Positions 57,174-64,000 of a DNA stretch of 64,000 nt are shown here, piece after piece. Location: positions 248,001 to 312,000 of the forward strand of contig NZ_JABAIL010000006.1 in NCBI RefSeq assembly GCF_012641475.1. Reading direction: 5' to 3'. The notes beneath the pieces are model-generated. The model did no database searches. It saw nothing but the letters and a program-made list of their open reading frames with translations, and had not been told where the DNA came from. A program made the translations under genes and the position numbers. The DNA is from Flammeovirga agarivorans (GTDB taxonomy: Bacteria; Bacteroidota; Bacteroidia; Cytophagales; Flammeovirgaceae). Position 1 is the stretch's first letter, and each line of letters opens with the position of its first letter.

Positions 57174-58667
57174 ATGAAATACTATCTACATCAAATAATA
57201 ATATCTAGTATCTTTAGATACTTGAGTACCGTTTTCTGTTTATTATTACTTACACTACCTGCTTGTCACACTACTAAAAATAGTGTAAGTCAACAGGCTG
57301 AAAAAAGGCCTAATATAATACTGTTCGTCTCAGATGATCATGGAAAAGATGCATTGGGATGTTATGGGAATCCAGTGGTTCAAACTCCCAACTTAGATCA
57401 ATTAGCCAGTGAAGGGACTATTTTTAATAACGCTTATTGTACCAGTGCTAGTTGTGCAGCGAGTAGATCGGTAATGCTTACAGGAAAATTTGGGCATGCC
57501 ACAGGATCATATGGACATACGCATGATTATCATCACTTTAGTACATATGATACCGTTAGTTCTTTACCGCTAATCATGGAAGAGCATGGGTATTATACTG
57601 CTCGAATAGGCAAATATCATTTAGCACCAGAGAAGGTATTTCATTTTCAAAATGTGATTAAAGCCAATCAGAGAAATACTGTAGAGATGGCGGATAAATG
57701 TAAAGAAGTATTTGAAAAAGAAGCTCCATTTTTCTTGTACTTCTGTACAGGAGACCCACACAGAGGGCAACCAACTGGACCGAATTGGGATGATCCAAAT
57801 AGTTTTGGGAATAGAAAGAAAGGGTATAAAGGCGTAAAAGAAATTACCTACTCACCTGAAGAAGTTTTAGTCCCAAGCTTTATTTCAGACACACAAGAAG
57901 CGAGAGAAGAGTTAGCACAATACTATCAGAGTGTATCAAGAGTAGATACTGGTTTTGGTTTACTTATGGAACACTTAAAAGCTTCGGGTAAAATGGAGAA
58001 TACGATTGTAATTTATATTTCTGACAATGGAATTGCATTCCCTGGAGCAAAGACGACCTTATATGAGCCAGGAATGAACTTACCTTGTATTATTAAGAAC
58101 CCTTTACTTGATCACCAAGAGAAGGAAAATAATAGCTTTATCTCTTGGGTCGACCTGACGCCAACGATCTTAGACTGGGCAAATATCAACTTTGAACCTA
58201 AAGAATTTCATGGTACTTCTTTTACAGGAGTAGTAGATGGAACGGAAAAGGAAGATAGAGATGAAATCTATGCTTCTCATACATTCCATGAGATTACCAT
58301 GTATTACCCAATGAGAGTGGTAAGACATGAAAATTACAAATTGATTCTAAATATTGCTTCGGGCTTAGAATATCCTTTTGCATCAGACCTCTGGGTCTCT
58401 TCCACTTGGCAAGAAAGATACCGTTCGGGAGCGAAATATTATGGTAAAAGAACGGTCGAAGATTATCTGCATCATGCAGAGTTCGAATTATACGATTTAG
58501 AAAAAGATCCTGATGAAGTAAACAATCTAGTCGATAGTAAAGAGCATCAGGGAGTATTAGTGAAAATGAAGAAGAAGTTAAAAGACTTCCAGCAAGACAC
58601 TCAAGATCCTTGGAAAATTTTTTGGGAGAAAGATTACAGTTTACAAGGAACAGGATTGGACTTGTAA
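57174..58667 (+). CDS. Family S1 sulfatase with CAASR motif (N-sulfatase-like), lipoprotein
   Basis: 497 aa. Lipobox LLTLPAC (Cys31). PNIILFVSDDHGKDALGCYG is the opening of the sulfamidase-like branch (S1_8 style). The modification site is C94-A-A-S-R98, with Ala in place of the usual Pro; C-x-A-S-R is still compatible with anSME. GKYHLAPEKVF stands in place of KWHLG, and YISDNG lies later. It should remove a sulfate group; substrate is probably a galactan sulfate, though the branch also contains N-sulfatases. Followed 162 nt later by the second HTCS, with a long inverted repeat between. Confidence 0.85.
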   Translation: MKYYLHQIIISSIFRYLSTVFCLLLLTLPACHTTKNSVSQQAEKRPNIILFVSDDHGKDALGCYGNPVVQTPNLDQLASEGTIFNNAYCTSASCAASRSVMLTGKFGHATGSYGHTHDYHHFSTYDTVSSLPLIMEEHGYYTARIGKYHLAPEKVFHFQNVIKANQRNTVEMADKCKEVFEKEAPFFLYFCTGDPHRGQPTGPNWDDPNSFGNRKKGYKGVKEITYSPEEVLVPSFISDTQEAREELAQYYQSVSRVDTGFGLLMEHLKASGKMENTIVIYISDNGIAFPGAKTTLYEPGMNLPCIIKNPLLDHQEKENNSFISWVDLTPTILDWANINFEPKEFHGTSFTGVVDGTEKEDRDEIYASHTFHEITMYYPMRVVRHENYKLILNIASGLEYPFASDLWVSSTWQERYRSGAKYYGKRTVEDYLHHAEFELYDLEKDPDEVNNLVDSKEHQGVLVKMKKKLKDFQQDTQDPWKIFWEKDYSLQGTGLDL

Positions 58668-58701
58668 AGAGAAATGATTTCGTGATGTGTGACTACTAAC
58701 A

Positions 58702-58791
58702 AAGAATGTTCTTATTTAAATTCAATATAATAAGACATGTAAGTAAAAAACCTTATTTTTACATGCGTACTAACAGAATAAGAACATTCTT
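58702..58791. repeat. Long inverted repeat with AAGAAnnTTCTT palindromes upstream of HTCS
   Basis: A 15-bp perfect inverted repeat with arms at 58702-58716 and 58777-58791, each containing an AAGAAnnTTCTT palindrome. A nested pair CATGTAA (58736-58742) / TTACATG (58759-58765) sits inside. It lies between the sulfatase stop and the HTCS ATG at 58830. It may be a terminator, an operator pair, or both. Confidence 0.6.
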
Positions 58792-58829
58792 CTTTAAATT
58801 TTTTGAGATACTATTAACCGACTTTGTTG

Positions 58830-61800
58830 ATGAAAAGAATTATTACGAAAATAGTATTACTACTTGTTGGATTTTTTCTACCCCTTATAAGTAGTGCACA
58901 AGACGAATATTTTGAAAGAGGAATATTAAATGCCTATTCAATGCCTCAAGGGTTATCTCACTATGGTGTTACTTCACTATTAGAGGATCAAAACGGATTA
59001 CTTTGGGTAGGTACATTTGATGGATTAAATAGTTATGATGGTTTTGAGTTTAAGACCTTCAGAAATATCAAGAACTTGAATAGTAACCGTATACGTTCTC
59101 TATTTCAAGATGAATACAACAATATTTGGATTGGTACAGATCATGGTGTGAGTATCTATAATTATACTACACAAAAGTTTGAAAGTATCTACCTTTCTCA
59201 AACAAAGAAAGGAGTTAAAATAGGACCAATTGTTAGGCAGATCTCAAAGTATAAAGGGTATATCTTGTGTACCACAGAAGAAGAAGGATTGCTCTTTTTT
59301 GATCCAAAAACGTATAAGTTAAAAAACAATATTACCCTAAGTGAAAGCACAATTGCTTATAAAACTGAGCCATTAGACAAGCATAACCTATTAGTTGCTA
59401 CTTCTAAGGGTTTGTATATTGTTAATTACCCAAATAGAACAAAAACAAGAGTCAATGGAGCTAACATTGATAAATACATCGATTTAGTAAAGTATAATGA
59501 GCATAGGTACTACAGTATAGCCAACAATGGTATCGTTATCCTAGATCATAATAAGGGGGATATAACATTGAATCATATTTTGAACCGTCAGAAGTTTCAA
59601 ACGATTCATGTCGACTCTTCTAAAAATATATGGTTAGGACATAAAGAATTAGGTCTATATAAAACAAACAAGGAAGAGTTAGATCAAAAAACAAAAAAAG
59701 ATATATTGGAGAAAGAGGCATACCCTATCTACAGGGTTAGTACGATGTCTTCAAATGATAAAGGAGACTTTTGGGTAGGATCATTTAGAAAAGGTTTATA
59801 CCATTTACCTACAAAAAAATATAACTTCAAATACTCCAACCTTAAGACAAATAATCAATCTGGCGAATGGTCTAATCACGTATTAAACCTTCAAAAATGG
59901 ACAGATACCAATGTTCTAATCAACGTTCATTTTAGAGGAATCCTAAATTTTAATACAGAAACGAATAGTATAGAACCATTACCTCCACACATCAAAAACT
60001 TAGCAGGAAAAGCAAATACTTTACTTTTGATGGATGATAAAGGAGGACAGTTTGTAAAGCTACAAGGAAAAACATCTAGAAACTTCTATTACAGTAAAGC
60101 CCTAAATAAGTGGGTTCCTCTGATAAGTAAGCTAGACCCTTCATTTGCAAATGCTAAAATGAGAGGGGTAATGCTAGATAAGTTTGGTTATCATTGGGTG
60201 GCATGTAGTGAAGGATTATACCGTTTACGTCTTACAAAATATGGTAAAATCGAAGACATACAATTTATGGATCAGCATCAAGGTTTTTCTTCTAAAAGTA
60301 TAAAAGAAGTGAGATGCATCTATGAAGATCCCAAATACAATTATATCTGGATAGGAACAAAAAGAGATGGGTTAATTCGAATCAATAACAACCCGAAACG
60401 TACGTTGAAAAATATGAGGAAATCTCAATTTGTTCATGACCCCGATAACAAATATTCTATTTCCAGTAATTATGTGGCTTGTATCCAAAGATTAGATAAT
60501 GGTGAGTTATGGATTGGTACAGAAGAAGGCGGTATTTGTTTAGTAGAGAACTCTCAGTTGGCTTGTGTTTTTAAATCTTTTATGGAAAAGGATGGACTGG
60601 ATAATAATATTGTAAAAAGTATTCTACCAGATAAAGAAAAAAGACTTTGGATTACGACAAATAAAGGTTTAAATGCTTTTGATCTCACTTCTAGAAAGTT
60701 TAGAAATTATACCATTAGTGATGGAGTGCCTATTTCTCCATTCGAGCCATCAGCAACAATTTTGAAAAATGATGAATTGATTTTTGCTGGTGGTAATGGA
60801 TTACTTTACTTTGACCCATCTCAAATTCAGGAAGAAGATCAAATGCCGAATCTATTATTGGGTGACTTTAAATTATTCAATAAGAAAGTGAATGTTTTAG
60901 ACACTCTAGATGATCATGTAATCTTACCAAAGGCATTAAATGAAACTGAAAAGATTGACTTGAATTATGATCAAAATATCTTCTCATTAGAGGTGATTTC
61001 ATTGCACTATTCCGATAAAAAGGGAAACTTAATTCGTTATAGAATGTTGCCTCAAGAACAAGAATGGGTGACAACACCATCTGAAATAAAAGTAGCCAGT
61101 TTTAATGGGTTGCCTCCTGGAAAATATACTTTTGAAGCTGCCGTTTCAAATTCTAAAAAAGCATGGTCACCATCAAAAACTATTGAGATTACTATTCATC
61201 CTCCTATATGGAAAACGACGGTTGCTTATATCTTATATTTTGTCTTGTTTGTAACGATTTTGTTTGTAGTTATCCGTTTTATCTTAAAGATGAATAAGAT
61301 TGAACATGATTTACAAATAGAGCAAATGGACAAAGAAAGAATTGATGAGTTGAATAAAACTAGAACAAGAATGTTCATGAACATCGCTCATGAATTTAGA
61401 ACACCATTAACGCTAATCTCGGGACCACTACAAGTACTTATTAAGATTTTTGAATCGAATAATGATGCGTATAAGCATCTGAGCCTAATTGAAAGTCAAT
61501 CTAAAAAGATGTTCCAATTGGTCAATCAAGTACAGGATTTTCAAAAAGCAGAGCAAAGTCTACTTAAATTAAAGATGACTTCTTTCGAATTCACTTCTTT
61601 AATTTCTGAAGTGAAAAAAGGATTTAATCAACTGGCAGAACATACAGAGAGAAAATTTGTAGTCAACGGAGATGCGAATCAGTTATTTGTGGTAGCAGAT
61701 CGACAAAAATTAGAAATTGTCCTTAACAACTTACTGAATAATGCCTTTAAATTCACAAAATCGGGAGATACGATTACCTTGAACTATGGAGTCGAAAACG

Positions 61801-62936
61801 ACAAATTAGTATTCTCTGTAAGTGATACGGGTGTTGGGATTAAAGCAAAGGACTTACCATATGTTTTTGAGAGGTATTATCAATCAGAAGATGTAAATAC
61901 CGCCACAGTAGGTTCGGGTATTGGATTGGCTTTTTCTAAGAGAATCGTTGAGTTACATTACGGTACTATTGGTGTAGAAAGTAAGGTGAAAGAAGGAACT
62001 CAGTTTAATGTTATCCTTCCTGTTGAAATTAGTTTGGAAGACACTTTTAATGAAGAGCGTCTTCAAGAAATTTTAAACATGGAGTCTGATGATGAGAAAC
62101 AAAGAATCTTACCAAAAGGCATCGAACTTCCAGAGAGTTTAAAAGATGACTCATTAAAAGAATTAAATGTGTATTACGTTGAAGACAACGATGACTTAAG
62201 AGATTTTGTTCATTCGTCTTTATCGGAATATTTTAATGTGAAATCTTTTGTGAACGGTAGACAGTGTAAGGAAGCTGTAGAAAACGAATGGCCCGACTTG
62301 ATAATTAGTGATATTCTGATGCCGGAATTAAATGGTTTAGAGCTTTGTAAAGGCATCAAAGCAGATATTCGTACAAGTCATATTCCTGTCATTCTACTTA
62401 CTTCTAGGTCATCTGTAGATGATCAAGTATCTGGTTTTGAAAGTGGTGCGGATGCTTACATCAGTAAGCCATTCGATTTGAAACAACTGATTGCTACAGC
62501 ACAAATGCTATTAAAAAATAGACGTCAGTTAAGAGAGAGGTTTAGAATCGATTTCCCTGTAGAAGTAGAGAAAAAGAATAATAATAAGAGCGAAAGAGTC
62601 TTTATGGAAAAACTCTATGCGTTGATGGAAAAACACCTTGATGATGAAGAATTAGATATCAATATCTTTATTAAGGAATTGCATTTAAATCGTACACACT
62701 TCTACCAAAAAGTGAAAACAATTACGAACCATACTCCTTATGAGTTATTGAAACTTTATCGTCTTAAAAAAGCAGCTGAAATGTTGGTCAATGAAAAGCT
62801 GACGGTTTCTGAAGTTTATCTCCGCACAGGATTTAAAAGTAGAACACATTTTAGTAGAATGTTTAAAGAACATTACGGTATAACACCGGGTAAATATGGA
62901 AAAGAACAGGCTGTTGAAGTAGAAGAAACAGCTTAA
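58830..62936 (+). CDS. Hybrid two-component system sensor/regulator (HTCS), second copy
   Basis: 1368 aa from the ATG at 58830; in-frame TTG codons at 58824 and 58827 are not needed. Signal peptide ends LISSAQ. The order is propeller repeats (about 25-715; LWVGTFDGLNSYDG, IWIGTDHGVSIYNY), Y_Y_Y (about 725-790), one membrane helix (about 795-820), HisKA with MNIAHEFRTP (His854), HATPase (DTGVGIK, GSGIGLAFS), a receiver domain (Asp1161 in ISDILMPE) and an AraC-type helix-turn-helix at the C-terminus. It is a full-length paralog of the HTCS at 6419, most alike in the cytosolic half. Two such regulators in one PUL suggest separate ligands. A strong terminator follows. Confidence 0.95.
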   Translation: MKRIITKIVLLLVGFFLPLISSAQDEYFERGILNAYSMPQGLSHYGVTSLLEDQNGLLWVGTFDGLNSYDGFEFKTFRNIKNLNSNRIRSLFQDEYNNIWIGTDHGVSIYNYTTQKFESIYLSQTKKGVKIGPIVRQISKYKGYILCTTEEEGLLFFDPKTYKLKNNITLSESTIAYKTEPLDKHNLLVATSKGLYIVNYPNRTKTRVNGANIDKYIDLVKYNEHRYYSIANNGIVILDHNKGDITLNHILNRQKFQTIHVDSSKNIWLGHKELGLYKTNKEELDQKTKKDILEKEAYPIYRVSTMSSNDKGDFWVGSFRKGLYHLPTKKYNFKYSNLKTNNQSGEWSNHVLNLQKWTDTNVLINVHFRGILNFNTETNSIEPLPPHIKNLAGKANTLLLMDDKGGQFVKLQGKTSRNFYYSKALNKWVPLISKLDPSFANAKMRGVMLDKFGYHWVACSEGLYRLRLTKYGKIEDIQFMDQHQGFSSKSIKEVRCIYEDPKYNYIWIGTKRDGLIRINNNPKRTLKNMRKSQFVHDPDNKYSISSNYVACIQRLDNGELWIGTEEGGICLVENSQLACVFKSFMEKDGLDNNIVKSILPDKEKRLWITTNKGLNAFDLTSRKFRNYTISDGVPISPFEPSATILKNDELIFAGGNGLLYFDPSQIQEEDQMPNLLLGDFKLFNKKVNVLDTLDDHVILPKALNETEKIDLNYDQNIFSLEVISLHYSDKKGNLIRYRMLPQEQEWVTTPSEIKVASFNGLPPGKYTFEAAVSNSKKAWSPSKTIEITIHPPIWKTTVAYILYFVLFVTILFVVIRFILKMNKIEHDLQIEQMDKERIDELNKTRTRMFMNIAHEFRTPLTLISGPLQVLIKIFESNNDAYKHLSLIESQSKKMFQLVNQVQDFQKAEQSLLKLKMTSFEFTSLISEVKKGFNQLAEHTERKFVVNGDANQLFVVADRQKLEIVLNNLLNNAFKFTKSGDTITLNYGVENDKLVFSVSDTGVGIKAKDLPYVFERYYQSEDVNTATVGSGIGLAFSKRIVELHYGTIGVESKVKEGTQFNVILPVEISLEDTFNEERLQEILNMESDDEKQRILPKGIELPESLKDDSLKELNVYYVEDNDDLRDFVHSSLSEYFNVKSFVNGRQCKEAVENEWPDLIISDILMPELNGLELCKGIKADIRTSHIPVILLTSRSSVDDQVSGFESGADAYISKPFDLKQLIATAQMLLKNRRQLRERFRIDFPVEVEKKNNNKSERVFMEKLYALMEKHLDDEELDINIFIKELHLNRTHFYQKVKTITNHTPYELLKLYRLKKAAEMLVNEKLTVSEVYLRTGFKSRTHFSRMFKEHYGITPGKYGKEQAVEVEETA

Positions 62937-62944
62937 TATATTTA

Positions 62945-62976
62945 GGCTACATCAAAATTTTGGTGTAGCCTTTTTT
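62945..62976 (+). terminator. Strong intrinsic terminator after HTCS
   Basis: A 13-bp stem starting GGCTACA (62945) and ending TGTAGCC (62970), followed by six T (62971-62976). Confidence 0.92.
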
Positions 62977-63185
62977 GTTTAAATACTATTGTAAATCAGT
63001 GTTTTGTATGCTATGACACACTAGATTTACTACTGCATACTATTGTTTCTTACCAATCATACACTTTTGTTCTGTGAAAGAATTATTACCGATCTAACAA
63101 CTATTACCTTCTAACTATGGAATAAGGGAAAAATGGATCAGGTGCAATTAATGAGACTACTAAAACAAAGAATTTTAAAAAGACA

Positions 63186-64000
63186 ATGAAGAAATTAATA
63201 TTTATCTTTTCTCTCTTGGTTTCTTTTTCTGGTTTTTGTGATAAACCAGGTGAGGTGATCCAAGTAAAGAAAACTGCTGCAATAACAGAAGATGCCACTC
63301 CTTATGTATTAAAAAAGATACTAGAAAATAAAGAGGCAAAAGGAATTAAATTTGAGAAAGGAACCTATCATTTCTATCCAGATAAAGGCTTAACGAAGTT
63401 TGTATATATCTCAAACCATAAAGATGTTTTTGTTAACCTTGCTTTCCCAATTGATGGATTTAAAGATTTTACCATTGACGGACAAGGGTCTACTTTTATC
63501 TTTCATGGTAAAATGATTCCTTTTTTAGTCGATAATAGCGAAAACGTTTCTATTAAAAATGTAACAATAGATTGGGCAATGGCTTTTCATAGTGAAGGGG
63601 AAATAATCGCACACAATACAGAAGAACATTCTTTTGATGTTCGCTTTGGAGACGAATACCCTTATGAAATCCGAAATGGAGACATTTACTTTATCAAAGA
63701 ATATTACGAGCATGATTTAGGGCAAACGATTATCTACGATAAACAAAGAAGAGCGATTGCTTATAACGACAAGAAATTCAGCCCGATTGCGACTTCTCAA
63801 AAATCGACTGTTCAACACGGTATTGACCAAGTTAAATACAAGTATAAAGTAGATAAAAGTGACCTTACTCTTCGAAAAGTAGGTACAGAAAGTCGTCTCA
63901 ACTTAAAACAAGTGGCTCCAGGTGTGGTTAGGTTCTACAATCATAAAAAACAACTACCGCCAATTGGTACTATCCTTTCTACTAAGGGGCAACAAGGAGA
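63186..64000 (+). CDS. GH110-like alpha-1,3-galactosidase, partial (runs off the window)
   Basis: 271 codons seen, with no stop before the window edge. The ATG at 63186 starts MKKLIFIFSLLVSFSGFC, a signal or lipoprotein signal peptide (Cys18). The rest is a right-handed beta-helix resembling GH110 (Bacteroides GalA/GalB style): GIKFEKGTYHFYPDKG, FTIDGQGSTFIFHGKM and FLVDNSENVSIKNVTIDW. GH110 enzymes hydrolyse terminal alpha-1,3-linked galactose with inversion, and alpha-1,3 links occur in carrageenan backbones, so it could remove non-anhydro alpha-galactose. Catalytic residues are not in the visible part. Family call is from recalled motif similarity. Confidence 0.68.
   Translation, partial: MKKLIFIFSLLVSFSGFCDKPGEVIQVKKTAAITEDATPYVLKKILENKEAKGIKFEKGTYHFYPDKGLTKFVYISNHKDVFVNLAFPIDGFKDFTIDGQGSTFIFHGKMIPFLVDNSENVSIKNVTIDWAMAFHSEGEIIAHNTEEHSFDVRFGDEYPYEIRNGDIYFIKEYYEHDLGQTIIYDKQRRAIAYNDKKFSPIATSQKSTVQHGIDQVKYKYKVDKSDLTLRKVGTESRLNLKQVAPGVVRFYNHKKQLPPIGTILSTKGQQG

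Overview
The window looks like chromosomal DNA of a marine, red-alga-degrading Bacteroidota. This rests on an AT-rich sequence, SusC/SusD pairs, hybrid two-component regulators, type IX secretion (T9SS) C-terminal domains, lipoproteins with acidic residues after the lipobox Cys, and A-rich start contexts (often GAAATGAAA) with no Shine-Dalgarno sequence. A Flammeovirga-like organism is my best guess, from gene content only. No rRNA, tRNA, CRISPR array, insertion sequence or phage gene was seen. Nearly the whole window is one large polysaccharide utilization locus (PUL) for sulfated galactans, most probably carrageenans.

Layout. (1) 17-6344 (+): two paralogous GH16 galactanases, a sulfatase and a GH82-like beta-helix protein. 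(2) 6419-10570 (-): first hybrid two-component system (HTCS). (3) 11395-19110 (+): SusC, SusD, a modular SusE/F-like lipoprotein and a small lipoprotein. (4) 19284-23004 (-): an S1_7-like sulfatase and a Tat-type FAD oxidoreductase. (5) 23663-25690 (+): GH127. (6) 25817-37540 (+): a tight operon of GH2, sulfatase, RhaT-family permease, enolase-superfamily cycloisomerase, aldehyde dehydrogenase, 2-keto-3-deoxygalactonate kinase, KDPGal aldolase and a second S1_7-like sulfatase. (7) 37678-42979 (+): DUF4380-like protein, secreted SRPBCC protein, second FAD oxidoreductase, and a protein with two tandem flavinylation-like motifs. (8) 43181-54198 (+): small membrane protein, second modular lipoprotein, sulfatase, GH2 with C-terminal binding modules, and two GH82 paralogs. 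(9) 54278-56743 (-): SGNH esterase and sulfatase. (10) 57174-62936 (+): sulfatase and second HTCS. (11) 63186-end: GH110-like alpha-galactosidase, cut by the window edge.

How the genes fit together (inference from families). T9SS-exported GH16 and GH82 enzymes would cut the polymer at the cell surface. SusC/D and the modular lipoproteins would bind and import oligosaccharides. Periplasmic GH16/GH82 copies, seven Cys-type sulfatases, GH127 (3,6-anhydro-D-galactosidase type), GH110 and two GH2 beta-galactosidases would reduce them to D-galactose and 3,6-anhydro-D-galactose. The permease and the four-enzyme cassette would take anhydrogalactose to pyruvate and glyceraldehyde-3-phosphate. Two HTCS proteins would sense oligosaccharides.

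The least explained parts are the exported FAD oxidoreductase next to a protein with DxxxGAT flavinylation-like motifs (39943-42979), the loss in all three GH82-like proteins of the residue matching the catalytic base Asp247 of A. fortis CgiA, and the paired surface/periplasmic duplications of GH16 and GH82.
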